Source: Pseudofrankia inefficax
Lineage (GTDB): Bacteria > Actinomycetota > Actinomycetes > Frankiales > Frankiaceae
NCBI RefSeq assembly: GCF_000166135.1
Contig: NC_014666.1
Span: 8,370,001-8,434,000, forward strand
Reading direction: 5' to 3'
Length of the DNA: 64,000 bases
Shown: piece by piece, positions 35,211 to 44,175 of the stretch
How positions within the stretch are numbered: position 1 is the first letter of the stretch
Layout: each line of letters starts with the position of its first letter
Notes under the pieces: model-generated
What the model saw: the letters and a program-made list of their open reading frames with translations, nothing else
The model's database searches: none
What the model was told of the DNA's origin: nothing
Made by a program: the position numbers and the translations under genes

Positions 35211-37217
35211 CTAGACCTTGAGCCAGCGGCGGTGCTCGGGGGCGGACAGGGCCGGCCAGGCGTCGAAGAAGTCCCGCTCGGCGGTGCGCGCCCGCAGCTC
35301 CTCCAGACCCAGCAACAGACCGTAGGTGAACGCCGTCGCGTCCCCCGCCTGCTGCGCCGCCACCCCCCACGACCTCAGCAGCCCCGCCGCCACCGTCGCG
35401 TCCTGGTGAGTGCCGAGCAGCTCCTGCGCCTCACCCGACAGTTTGGCGAGCGTGCGGGCGTCCGCCCCGAAGATCGGTGTCAGCGCCTCGCCGGCGTACC
35501 GCAGCCGCTTCGCCTGCTTGCGCGCCGAATGCAGCAGCTCGTCGCGGTCATGGCCGGCCGGTGTCGCCGCCGCGGTCGCCACCTTGCGGGCGAATCGGCG
35601 GTCGGCCTCCCGCACCAGCCGGGGCAGCTCGGTCGCCGCGGGACGCCGCGCCCGCGCGGACAGCGGGGCCCGGGACAGCTCGGCGAGGTCCACCACCAGG
35701 ACGAGGTAACGCTCACCCCGCAGCGCCGCGAGGGCCGTGTCCCGGCCCGCCGCCATGCCTGCGCTCAGATGGCCGCTGAGGCTCTCCTCGATCGGTCCGC
35801 GGACCAGGTCCGACGGCAGCGCCGCGAGCCGGCTGTCGAAGTAGGCCAGCTGCACCTCGCTGTCCCTGGCGCCGGACAGCGCGCCCGCGAGGTCGCCGAG
35901 CTCCACGTCCAGGTGGGCGACGAGATCGGCCGGGAAGAGCGCGGCGAACGTGCGCAGCGTGCTGCGCATCCGCCGGGTCGCCACCCGCATCTTGTGCACG
36001 GCGTCCGGCTCGTCCATCCGCACCCGCGGGTCGACGGCGAGCAGCGCCGCCACCTGCTCGGCCAGGTAGGCGCGCAGCACCTCGCCGGCCGTGTCCCCAC
36101 GGCCGGGACGCCGCGGCCGCTCGGCCGGCTCGGCGGCCGGCTCCGGCGGCGCGGTGTGCGCCAGGCTGAGCAGGTGCGCGAGCTTGGAGCCGTGCGGGGC
36201 GTCCGACGCCCCGGCCGCTCGCAGGACCGCCTCCACGGCGTCCAGCAGCCGGGTGCCAACCGGACCCGCCTGGGCACCGTCAGGACCCGCGTCCGCGCCC
36301 TTGGCGGCTCGCCGCTCGGTCGCCTTGGCATCGGTCGCCTTGCCGCCGGACGTCTTGCCCGCGGAGGCCTTGCCGGCGTCCGCCGCCGTCTTTCCAGGGG
36401 CCGCCGCCTTGCCGAGGGTCGAGCCCTTGCCGCCGGCGGCCTTGCCGCTCGCGGTTGCCTTGCCGCCCGCGGCGGCCGCCGTCTTGTCGGTGGCCCCACT
36501 CTTGGCACCCGCGGTCGCCTTGCCGTCGCCAGCCGCCTTACCCCCCGCCGCGGCCTTGCCATCGGCCACCGCTTTGCCGGTGCCCACCACCTTGCCGTTG
36601 GCCGCCGCCTTGCCGTTGGCCGCCGCCTTGCCGCTTACCGCCTCGCCGCCGGCCTTGGCCGCGGTCCCGGCCGGTCCGGCGACGGCCGCGTCGAGCAGCT
36701 CGACCTCCACCTCGCGCCACTGGGTCAGGACGGTCTGCTCACCCAGCGTCTGCGCGTGCACGTGGTCGTCGACGATCTCCACGAGGCCCGCACCCGCCGC
36801 GTCCAGCAGCCGGGTGGCCGTCCGAGTGGTGACCAGCCGAGCGACCGGGCTGACCCGGGCGCCGCGCAGCACCAGGAAGACGATGTCCAGCAGGTCAGCG
36901 GGCGGCGCGCAGTTGGCCACGCCGCGCTCGTCGGGCTCGCCGGCGTCCAGCGCACGGTGGATCTCCTCGCGGGCGCCCGTGCCGGCCGGCAGCTTCAGGT
37001 GCCAGCCGTCGTCGGTCCCACCGGTCCGGCGGCGCAGTGTGATCTTGGCGCGAGCCAGCCGCAGGTCCTCGGAGTCGTAGTACACGGCCTCCTGGGTGAA
37101 CGTCTCCGGCGTGCCGACCGCGGCGACACCCACGTCCCGGCCGGCGTCAACCAGGCTGGGCAGCGCGAACCCCGGCTCAACCGCGAACTTGCGCTCGATC
37201 TCCACCCGGCCGCCCAC
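35211..37217 (-). CDS. CYTH and CHAD domain protein
   Basis: The 668-residue protein opens with a CYTH domain: the ExExK signature in VEIERKFAVEPG, then a charged-strand barrel (AKITLRRRTGG, WHLKLPAG). After a linker of about 140 residues built from GKAA/GKAT-like units, a C-terminal CHAD domain follows (HKMRVATRRMRSTLRTF and HSARKQAKRLRYAGEAL). CYTH domains hydrolyse triphosphates, and CHAD domains bind inorganic polyphosphate, so a polyphosphate-associated role is likely. The GTG at 37217 follows AAAGGGG. The Lys-rich linker resembles tails of actinobacterial histone-like proteins. Confidence 0.88.
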   Translation of the reverse strand: MGGRVEIERKFAVEPGFALPSLVDAGRDVGVAAVGTPETFTQEAVYYDSEDLRLARAKITLRRRTGGTDDGWHLKLPAGTGAREEIHRALDAGEPDERGVANCAPPADLLDIVFLVLRGARVSPVARLVTTRTATRLLDAAGAGLVEIVDDHVHAQTLGEQTVLTQWREVEVELLDAAVAGPAGTAAKAGGEAVSGKAAANGKAAANGKVVGTGKAVADGKAAAGGKAAGDGKATAGAKSGATDKTAAAAGGKATASGKAAGGKGSTLGKAAAPGKTAADAGKASAGKTSGGKATDAKATERRAAKGADAGPDGAQAGPVGTRLLDAVEAVLRAAGASDAPHGSKLAHLLSLAHTAPPEPAAEPAERPRRPGRGDTAGEVLRAYLAEQVAALLAVDPRVRMDEPDAVHKMRVATRRMRSTLRTFAALFPADLVAHLDVELGDLAGALSGARDSEVQLAYFDSRLAALPSDLVRGPIEESLSGHLSAGMAAGRDTALAALRGERYLVLVVDLAELSRAPLSARARRPAATELPRLVREADRRFARKVATAAATPAGHDRDELLHSARKQAKRLRYAGEALTPIFGADARTLAKLSGEAQELLGTHQDATVAAGLLRSWGVAAQQAGDATAFTYGLLLGLEELRARTAERDFFDAWPALSAPEHRRWLKV

Positions 37218-37399
37218 TACGTCCCCTTTCGGAGCTTCCGCTCCAGGTCGCCGCCTCCGACCCCCACCGCACGCGGCCGAGGGGCCCGAGGGCCGACCGA
37301 CGCGCGACGCTCGACCCCACCGGGGGCCGACGGGGAACCGCCCATACCGGGCCAACCCTCCGGGACGACACCCCCGGTTCGCCTTCTGTTCCCCTATTG

Positions 37400-38485
37400 T
37401 TATCCGGAAGTTGGCAGCCAGGAAACCGATCCAGCCAACGCCACATAACCGACGAACGCAACCGAGTCGATCAGGGTGTGCGCCACGATCATCGGCACTA
37501 CCCGGCCGCGCCGCTGGAAGAGCCAGCCGAACAGCACGCCCATCGCCAGGTTCCCGAAAAAGCCGCCCAGACCCTGGTAGAGGTGGTAGGAGCCACGAAG
37601 CACGGCGCTCGCGGCGAGCGCCCGCCGGTCTCCCCAGCCGAGCTCGCGCAGCCGGGCCAGCAGGTAGCCCCCGACAATGACCTCCTCGGTCACCGCGTTC
37701 TGCAGCGCCGAGAGCAGGAGCACCGGGATTCGCCACCACACGGCCGGCAGTCCGGATGGCGCCACGGTCAGGCTCGCGCCGCTGTGCCAGGCCAGCAGGT
37801 ACAGGCCAAGACCGATACCGCCGACGCCGGCCGCGATCGCGGCACCCATCCCCAGGTCAGCCCCGAGGGCGCGGCCATCGAACCCGATCATCGCGCGGCC
37901 ACGCCGCAGCCCGTAAGAGATCTCGGGGACCTCCTCGGGACGACGCCCGAAGGCCCCGGAACCGGGCCACCTCGCCCAGCGCAGGACGGACCGCGAACTC
38001 GCGGCGGTGGATTGCCCCAGGACCGGCGACCGAAGGCGGGCCGGCCGCGAAGCCAGGAAAGGCGCGCAGTGCCGGGCCAGCAGGTGAATCGCCAGGAAGG
38101 CGGGCGCCACGTCTGCCAAAAGCCCGGCGAGCTGCAACGAAAGATCCAGCCACGGGCGTCCCGGCGCGGCCGAGCCGTTGAGCAGGGCCACCTGGCCGCG
38201 CAGCGGGCCGCGGGTGACGGCTCCGATATAGCGGATAAGCGCGAACAGCCCGGACATGCCCAGCGATACCGCGAGCAGCAGCCAGATCTCGGTGGTCAGA
38301 TCCCGCCGCCCGAGCGCCTCGCCCGCCGCCGGCACGGGGCCGCGTGCCGGCGTCACCACGCGTACCGCCGGCCCGGCCAAATCGGCACCCGACGGCTGTG
38401 CGAGCACTGGCCCGACCACGTCACCACCAGCTGTCCCCGTGCTACCGGACGTTCCCGCGCTGTCGGTCGTCGCGCTGTCCGTCAT
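37400..38485 (-). CDS. CPBP-family intramembrane protease
   Basis: The 361-residue protein has about eight membrane segments and CPBP (Abi/CAAX protease-like) motifs: NAVTEEVIVGGYLLARL, LRGSYHLYQG, FFGNLAMGVLFGWLF and AHTLIDSVAF. The usual EExxxR is EEVIVGG, so the Arg is absent, which occurs in some members. The first 60 residues are polar and low-complexity. The physiological substrate is unknown. Confidence 0.85.
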   Translation of the reverse strand: MTDSATTDSAGTSGSTGTAGGDVVGPVLAQPSGADLAGPAVRVVTPARGPVPAAGEALGRRDLTTEIWLLLAVSLGMSGLFALIRYIGAVTRGPLRGQVALLNGSAAPGRPWLDLSLQLAGLLADVAPAFLAIHLLARHCAPFLASRPARLRSPVLGQSTAASSRSVLRWARWPGSGAFGRRPEEVPEISYGLRRGRAMIGFDGRALGADLGMGAAIAAGVGGIGLGLYLLAWHSGASLTVAPSGLPAVWWRIPVLLLSALQNAVTEEVIVGGYLLARLRELGWGDRRALAASAVLRGSYHLYQGLGGFFGNLAMGVLFGWLFQRRGRVVPMIVAHTLIDSVAFVGYVALAGSVSWLPTSG

Positions 38486-38683
38486 CGCGGCGACGTCCCT
38501 CGCTCCGGGGCTGTCGACCGTTCCGGCGCCGTCGATCGTCCGAGGACGCGTGCCTGCCGCATGCCCGGACGGTAGCCCAGACTCCTGAGCCGGGAGTTAA
38601 CGATCCTCGCGCCCGCCAGGCCGGCGCGCAGGACGGTGGCCGGCTCAGCCCGGTCAAGTAATTGGTTCGCCAGCGCACGATCT

Positions 38684-38700
38684 TCTACGCGGCGTAAAAT
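38684..38700 (+). promoter_or_regulatory. Promoter and dyad upstream of the BlaI-like gene
   Basis: TAAAAT at 38695-38700 is 7 bases before the ATG at 38708. It overlaps the dyad TACGCGGCGTA (38686-38696), a position suited to autorepression. Confidence 0.5.
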
Positions 38701-38707
38701 TATGATC

Positions 38708-39175
38708 ATGGCGCGGCTGGGAGACCTTGAACGCTCGGTTATGGACGTGTTGTGGGACTCCGTCGGCTGGCTGACCGCGCGCGAGGTCGCCGCCCGGCTT
38801 CACCATGAGCGCGACCTCGCCTACACGACCGTGCTAACCGTGCTCGAACGGCTGGAGCGCAAGGGCTTCGTGCAGCGCCAGCGGGCAGCCCGGGCGCACC
38901 GGTACAAGGCGGCCGACGCCCGTGAGGCGGTCGTCGCCGACGCGATGCTGGAGGCGCTGGGCACCGCCGACGACCGTGGTTCCGCCCTGGTCCGCTTCGT
39001 CGGCGCCGTTTCGGCCGAGGAGGCCGAGATCCTGCGCCGGGCGCTCGCGTTGCCCTCCGGGGTCGAGCCCACAGAGCCTGGCGCGGCCGAGGTCATCGCG
39101 ACCGCTGGCCTGGCCGACGCCGCCGACGACGCAGCCCCGTCGGCGGCCACCACTGACAGTGACGACCTGGGCTGA
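38708..39175 (+). CDS. BlaI/MecI-family transcriptional repressor
   Basis: The 155-residue protein has the BlaI winged helix: LGDLERSVMDVLWDS, LTAREVAARL, TTVLTVLERLERKGFVQR, then a C-terminal dimer region with LVRFVGAVSAEEAEILRRAL. Repressors of this family are cleaved after signalling by a paired M56 membrane protease, which is encoded next. ATG 38702 is an in-frame alternative. Confidence 0.9.
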   Translation: MARLGDLERSVMDVLWDSVGWLTAREVAARLHHERDLAYTTVLTVLERLERKGFVQRQRAARAHRYKAADAREAVVADAMLEALGTADDRGSALVRFVGAVSAEEAEILRRALALPSGVEPTEPGAAEVIATAGLADAADDAAPSAATTDSDDLG

Positions 39176-39247
39176 CGCCGTGCGACCTCACCGACGCGAT
39201 TCCGCATCGTCGCCCGATAAGGCTGATGGCGGTAGCGTTGCGTCGAC

Positions 39248-40369
39248 ATGACGACGGCGGCCGCTCTCACGCTGTTCGCCGCGGTGCTGGCGTGGCCGGT
39301 GCCGCGGCTACTGGCCGGTGCTCGCTGGACGCATGGCTGTCCCCGCGCGGCGATCGTGCTGTGGCAGGCGATCGGGCTCGCCGGAGGGGTCTGCGCGCTG
39401 CTGGCAGCGGTGGCGTTCACGGTCGCCCCGCTGTCCGGCTCGACGCCGCGGGGAATCACCCACCACGTTCATAACCTCGCCAAGGGCCAGCCGCTCTCGG
39501 GGCTGGACTGGCTGAGCGTCGTCGGCCTCGGTCTGGTCGCGGCCCTGGCCAGCCGGCTGTTCGGCGTGCTCGCCTCGTCGACCTTCGCCACGCTGCGCCG
39601 CCGCAGCCACCACCGCAATCTCGTCGACCTGACCGGCGACGACCACACGGACGACTGCCGAGCAGCCGCCGATCTTCCTGCCAGCGCACCCCGGCCCCGC
39701 CATCACCGCATCCAGGACTGGACACCGCTCGCCTCGATCCGGCACGGCTACCACGCCCGCGGCGCGGACGGCTGCGAGCTGTGCGGGCACGTCGGGCTGC
39801 GGATCCTCGACCATCCGGTGGCCGTCGCCTACTGCGTCCCCGGAGTCCGGCACGCCCGGGTGGTCGTGTCCCGCGGCCTGCTGACCACGCTCGGGCCGCG
39901 TGAGCTGCGGGCTGTCCTCGCGCACGAGGACGCGCACGTCACCGGCCGCCACGACCTGGTGATCCAGCCGTTCATCGCCTGGCAGCAGACCTTCCCGTTC
40001 CTGCGGCCGGCCTGGGAGGCGACCGCGGCGGTGTCGCTGCTGGTGGAGATGCTCGCCGACGACGCGGCGGCCCGCCGGACCAGCGGCAGCACGCTCGCAC
40101 GGGCCCTCGCCCAGCTGGGCGTCACCCGCTCCCTCATCCCCGCGGGCACGCTCGGCGTCACCGGGAGCCCAGACGCCCCCGGAGCGGGCTCGCCGACGAC
40201 GGGCGCCTGCGCCGAGCCGGGAGGCGCCGAGCCGCCGTCCCGCTCCCCGGTGATCGCCCGTATCGTCCGGCTGCTCGACCCGCCCGCCGTCCCGTGGTGG
40301 CAGCCCGCCGCCGCCTACGCCGCCGCGGCCGTCATCCTCGCCGCGCCGTTCCTGCTGCTCGCCGTATAG
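39248..40369 (+). CDS. M56-family (BlaR1-like) membrane metallopeptidase
   Basis: The 373-residue protein has three N-terminal membrane segments, a zinc motif HEDAH in RAVLAHEDAHVTGRHD (about 220), a possible third ligand in VEMLADDAAARR, and a final membrane helix. There is no penicillin-binding sensor domain, unlike true BlaR1, so the signal is not obviously a beta-lactam. Together with the BlaI-like gene 72 bases upstream it forms the typical actinobacterial BlaI-M56 pair. Confidence 0.88.
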   Translation: MTTAAALTLFAAVLAWPVPRLLAGARWTHGCPRAAIVLWQAIGLAGGVCALLAAVAFTVAPLSGSTPRGITHHVHNLAKGQPLSGLDWLSVVGLGLVAALASRLFGVLASSTFATLRRRSHHRNLVDLTGDDHTDDCRAAADLPASAPRPRHHRIQDWTPLASIRHGYHARGADGCELCGHVGLRILDHPVAVAYCVPGVRHARVVVSRGLLTTLGPRELRAVLAHEDAHVTGRHDLVIQPFIAWQQTFPFLRPAWEATAAVSLLVEMLADDAAARRTSGSTLARALAQLGVTRSLIPAGTLGVTGSPDAPGAGSPTTGACAEPGGAEPPSRSPVIARIVRLLDPPAVPWWQPAAAYAAAAVILAAPFLLLAV

Positions 40370-40635
40370 CGCCACGGTCGCGGCGAGGCAACGGTCTTCG
40401 GCGAGGCTCACGTCCGCGCCGACGTCACCGGGCGGTACCAGGGTCTTCAGACGTTCGAGGCGTCACGTTTCCTGGTCGGGACACCGAACCGGGAGGACGA
40501 TCCGGGCAGACGGACCGCCGAGCACGTCGCGTGTACGTCTGAACCGATGAGCCCATCTCCGCCCCTGGGTCCGTGCCGGACGCCCGGCCCGCGGCGACGA
40601 TGGCAAGGCAGGCTCACGGCCGTGGACGGAGGACG
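40370..40635. other. Intergenic region
   Basis: No gene is supported. The last bases carry GGAGG for the amidotransferase gene. Confidence 0.4.
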
Positions 40636-41460
40636 ATGACAACGGCGATCGGCCCGGACACGGCCGAGCACGGCGACTACGACGACCATCGCCGCGGACG
40701 GCCGGGTGACGGCCAGGACGACGAAGCCCCCGGCCACCACCGCCGCCGGGACGGTGCCGAGGCGATCATCGTCGTCCACGACGTGAGCGGCGTCGCGGCG
40801 GCGGGCGAACTCGGCACGATCGCGGACCGCATGACCCAGCACGGCATCCGCTTCGACCTGGTGACCGCGGGCGAGCGGCCGTTCCCGGATCCGGCCCCGC
40901 TCGACCTCATCGTGATCATGGGTTCGGAACGGTCGGCGTTCGACGACACGATCCCGTGGCTGGCCGGTGAGCTGGCGTTCCTGCGGGAGGCGGTCCGCGT
41001 CGGCACGCCCGTGCTGGGGATCTGCTTCGGCGGCCAGTTGCTGGCCCGGGCGCTGGGCGGCTCGGTGCGCCGGGCCGAGCGACCCGAGCTGGGCTGGTAC
41101 TCGGCGACGACCACCGACCAGGCGGAGCTGCCGACCGGCCCGTGGATGGAGGCCCACTGGGACACGTTCACGGTGCCGCCGGGGGCCCAGCGGCTTGCCT
41201 GGACGCCGGACGCCGAGCAGGCGTTTCGTTTCGGCCCGCATCTCGGGGTCCAGTTCCACCCCGAGATCACCCCGACCGTGTTCGAGACCTGGGCCGGTGT
41301 CTGGCAGGCGACCGGATTCGACCGCGAGCTGGCCCGCAGCGGTGTGCGGCTGTCCACGTTGCGCGAGGAGATCGTCCGGCACTCCGACACGTCGCGGGCG
41401 GCGTCCTACACCCTGTTCGACGCCTTCTGGGCCCGCGCCCGCGCCGTCACACGGGCCTGA
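40636..41460 (+). CDS. Class I glutamine amidotransferase-like protein
   Basis: The 274-residue protein has the GATase1 nucleophile elbow GICFGGQLLARAL (Cys about 133) and the catalytic QFHPEI (about 203). The N-terminal 45 residues are low-complexity and His/Asp-rich. No synthetase domain is fused, so it belongs to the stand-alone GMP-synthase-like amidotransferases, whose acceptors are mostly unknown. GGAGG lies 5 bases before the ATG at 40636. Confidence 0.88.
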   Translation: MTTAIGPDTAEHGDYDDHRRGRPGDGQDDEAPGHHRRRDGAEAIIVVHDVSGVAAAGELGTIADRMTQHGIRFDLVTAGERPFPDPAPLDLIVIMGSERSAFDDTIPWLAGELAFLREAVRVGTPVLGICFGGQLLARALGGSVRRAERPELGWYSATTTDQAELPTGPWMEAHWDTFTVPPGAQRLAWTPDAEQAFRFGPHLGVQFHPEITPTVFETWAGVWQATGFDRELARSGVRLSTLREEIVRHSDTSRAASYTLFDAFWARARAVTRA

Positions 41461-41541
41461 GCTCCGCTACCCGAGCCGGGCAACTCGGAGCCAGGCCAGC
41501 GCTCCCCGTCCTCTCGCTGGCCGGGACCGCGCCAACCGCCA

Positions 41542-42093
41542 TCACCAGGACTCCAGCGCCGCCGTCAGGCGATCGAGCGTCGCGAGGTCGGCGGGAGGCA
41601 GCGCGGCCAGGGCCGGCGGCGGGTCGCTGAGAATCCGGTCCGCCTCGCGGGCCGCGTCCTCACCGGCGGCCGTGAGCGAGACCTGCCGGCAGCGGCGGTC
41701 GTTCGGGTGGACGGTACGAGCGACCAGCCCGCGCCGTTCCAGCTCGTCGATGACGACGGTGGCGTACGGACGGTCGATCGCGAGCTCGGTGGCCAGGTCA
41801 CGCATGGTGCGCGGCCCCGGGCGCAGCTTGAGCAGCGCCTTCACCCGGATGAAGCTGAGGTCCAGCGCCTCGCAGACCTCGCGCCGGCGCTCGTTGCGAC
41901 CCAGCACCAGCTCCCGCATCCGCCGCCAGACCCGCGCCGCGGCGTCGTCGGCGGCAGGACGCGGTTCGGCGCCTGGCACCTCGGGGCCCGCGGTACCCAA
42001 CACCTCCGCGGCCTGCGGCGCAGGTGGCCCAGCGGCCGGCGTGGTAGTCCCCATGACCGTCGCGGCCTGAGACGCGGGCGTTCCGGCGGTCAT
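41542..42093 (-). CDS. MarR-family regulator
   Basis: The 183-residue protein has a 50-residue Ala/Pro-rich N-terminus and a MarR winged helix: TMRDLATELAIDRPYATVVI, ELERRGLVARTVHPNDRR and VSLTAAGEDAAREA. Its ATG overlaps the stop of the MFS gene (ATGA), so the two are co-translated. It probably represses the efflux operon through the upstream palindrome. Confidence 0.9.
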   Translation of the reverse strand: MTAGTPASQAATVMGTTTPAAGPPAPQAAEVLGTAGPEVPGAEPRPAADDAAARVWRRMRELVLGRNERRREVCEALDLSFIRVKALLKLRPGPRTMRDLATELAIDRPYATVVIDELERRGLVARTVHPNDRRCRQVSLTAAGEDAAREADRILSDPPPALAALPPADLATLDRLTAALESW

Positions 42094-43751
42094 GACGCCC
42101 GTCGGTCCGCGACGGCGAGCGCCGCGCTCGGCTCGGTCCGCGCCGGTTGGGCGCTGAACAGCGCCGCGGTCCGCTCGGCGGTCCCGCGAGCCCACGCGCC
42201 GGTCGTCAGGACGCCCAGCACCCCGATGGCCGCGCCGCAGCCAACCATGATCCACCAGGCGGGGGCGCTGGTGGGGTCGATGGCGGCCCGGCCGACCTGG
42301 CCGGCCGCACTGTGCGCGGCCACCGAGCCGAGGATGGCCACGCCGAGCGCGGACCCGATCTGCCGGCTGGTCGAGGCCACCGCCGCCGCCACTCCGGCCT
42401 GGGTCACCGGCATCCCGGAGACCGCCGTGTTGGTGATCGGCGCGTTGACCATCCCGAACCCGATGCCGAACAGCACGTAGGCAGAGATCAGCAGGACCAG
42501 ACTGGTGTGCGGCCCGAGGAACGTCAGCAGCAGCCCGCTGGCGGGCAGCGCGATCCCGGCGACGATCAGCGACGGCCGCGGCCCACGGCTACCGACGAGC
42601 CGGCCGGAGATCGGCGGCATGATCGCGGCGAACGCCGCCATCGGGAGCGTCAGGAGGCCGGCGTGCAGCGCCGAGTAGCCCCGCACGTTCTGCAGGTACA
42701 GCGTGTTCAGGAACAGGAAGCCGCCCAGGGCCGCGAACGCGCAGACAGCGATCCCGGTCGCGCCCGAGAACGGCACACTGCGGAAGAACCGCATGTCCAG
42801 CAAGGCTTCCTCGCGACGTGTCTCGACGATGACGAGGCCGACGAGCGCGACGGCGGCGATCACGAACATCACGATCGTCTGAGTGGACGCCCAGCCGGCC
42901 GACGGCGCCTCGATGATCCCATAGGTGAGCGTGCCGAGCGTCGCGGCGACCAGCAACTGGCCCGCGGGGTCGAAGCGGCGCGCCCGTGGCGCCTTCGACT
43001 CCGGCACGAACAGCCCGGTCAGCACCATCGCGGCCAGCCCGATCGGAACGTTGATCCAGAAGATGGACCGCCAGCCGATGCCATCCACCAGCACGCCGCC
43101 GAGTACCGGGCCAAGCGCCATGCTCAGACCGATCACCGCGCCCCAGACACCGATGGCGCGGGCCCGCTCACGTCGCTCGGTGAAGGTGTTCGTGATGATG
43201 GCCATGGCGACCGGGTTGAGCATCGAGCCGCCGACCGCCTGGATCATCCGGAACGCGATCAACCAGCCGAGGCCCGGCGCGAGGCTGCACAGCAGGGAGC
43301 CCGCGGAGAACAGGATCAGCCCGGTCCGGAACACCCGCTTGCGCCCGAAGCGGTCCCCCATCGAGCCGGAGAAGAGGAGCAGGCTCGCGATCACCAGCCC
43401 GTAGGCGTCGATCGTCCACTGCAGGCCGGAGTCGGGCGCGTGCAGGTCATGCTTCAGTGACGGCAGACCGACGTTGAGGATCGTCGTGTCCAGCCCGACG
43501 ATGAACAGGCTCGAGCAGCAGATCGCCAGCACCAGATAACGCCGGCCCCTGCTCAGCGACTCACCCGCCGGCCCCCCTCCCGGCCGCGATCCCGCCTGCC
43601 CCGGCCGCCCAACCGCCGAGGCGCCGGCATCCGCTGCCTGGTCCGCGCTCCCGCCTGGCGGATCCGCGCTCGCTGACGAACCAGTGCCCGCCTCGGGACC
43701 GGTGAGTGAGGAACTTGTGGTCACAGGGCCCCCGAGATCGTTATAGATCAT
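42090..43751 (-). CDS. MFS drug efflux transporter (DHA2/EmrB-QacA family)
   Basis: The 553-residue protein has 14 predicted membrane segments, motif A GDRFGRKRVF, motif D1 GLDTTILNVGLPSL and a motif C-like GPVLGGVLVDGIGW. About 60 polar residues precede the first helix. DHA2 transporters export cationic drugs by proton antiport. The ATG at 43751 is chosen; an in-frame GTG lies nine codons in. Confidence 0.93.
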   Translation of the reverse strand: MIYNDLGGPVTTSSSLTGPEAGTGSSASADPPGGSADQAADAGASAVGRPGQAGSRPGGGPAGESLSRGRRYLVLAICCSSLFIVGLDTTILNVGLPSLKHDLHAPDSGLQWTIDAYGLVIASLLLFSGSMGDRFGRKRVFRTGLILFSAGSLLCSLAPGLGWLIAFRMIQAVGGSMLNPVAMAIITNTFTERRERARAIGVWGAVIGLSMALGPVLGGVLVDGIGWRSIFWINVPIGLAAMVLTGLFVPESKAPRARRFDPAGQLLVAATLGTLTYGIIEAPSAGWASTQTIVMFVIAAVALVGLVIVETRREEALLDMRFFRSVPFSGATGIAVCAFAALGGFLFLNTLYLQNVRGYSALHAGLLTLPMAAFAAIMPPISGRLVGSRGPRPSLIVAGIALPASGLLLTFLGPHTSLVLLISAYVLFGIGFGMVNAPITNTAVSGMPVTQAGVAAAVASTSRQIGSALGVAILGSVAAHSAAGQVGRAAIDPTSAPAWWIMVGCGAAIGVLGVLTTGAWARGTAERTAALFSAQPARTEPSAALAVADRRAS

Positions 43752-43754
43752 TAA

Positions 43755-43774
43755 TAGTTACCAGACTACAACTA
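43755..43774 (-). promoter_or_regulatory. Operator-like palindrome of the MFS-MarR operon
   Basis: TAGTT-N10-AACTA lies in a strikingly AT-rich stretch 4 bases before the MFS ATG; TAACTA on the minus strand may also be the -10 box. Size and place fit a MarR binding site. Confidence 0.55.
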
Positions 43775-43848
43775 ATTCGAGCCCCAGCGATTCCCCCGCC
43801 TTGATGTGACGACCGCCGCGCACCGACCCCGAGGGCCGCAGAGCCGAC

Positions 43849-43890
43849 GGCGGATGGCGGATGGCGGATGGCGGATGGCGGATGGCGGAC
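43849..43890. repeat. Heptanucleotide tandem repeat
   Basis: Five perfect copies of GGCGGAT (43849-43883) are followed by one GGCGGAC. The array is intergenic. Confidence 0.92.
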
Positions 43891-44016
43891 GGCTACGGCG
43901 GTGACGGGCGGATCGCAAGTGGCGGACGGCGGGCGGCGGAAGCACCCGGCAGCCGCGGCTCGAGCCCTCTACTGGCGACAGAAAGGCCGCCGGGACGTCC
44001 GCACGCCGGCCAAGGA

Positions 44017-44165
44017 AGTGCCGCCTCCGACAACGGCTGCCCGCTCCGAACCCCAAACATGATCGCCGTCTTGGCCCTCGGCTGGTTGCGAGACGACCCG
44101 ATTCACGACCACTTGAGGGCGAAAGCGGCGATCACTCCGCCAGGCCTGCCGTCGCGGCGACGGCG
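44017..44165. repeat. Dispersed palindromic element, copy 3 with conserved flanks
   Basis: The hairpin core spans 44058-44134 (CATGATCGCCGTCTTGGCCC outward to GCGGCGATCA). A 41-base leader (44017-44057) matches the leader of copy 5 at 36 positions, and about 30 bases after the core match too. The full unit is therefore about 145-150 bp. Confidence 0.85.
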
Positions 44166-44175
44166 CCAGGCCGTT

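Noticed and set aside
44059-44140. Short reading frames beginning MIA inside the palindromic repeats
   Set aside because: Similar peptides start at 44059, 48536 and 51121 only because the DNA repeat contains CATGATCGC; no ribosome-binding site and no continuation beyond the repeat.
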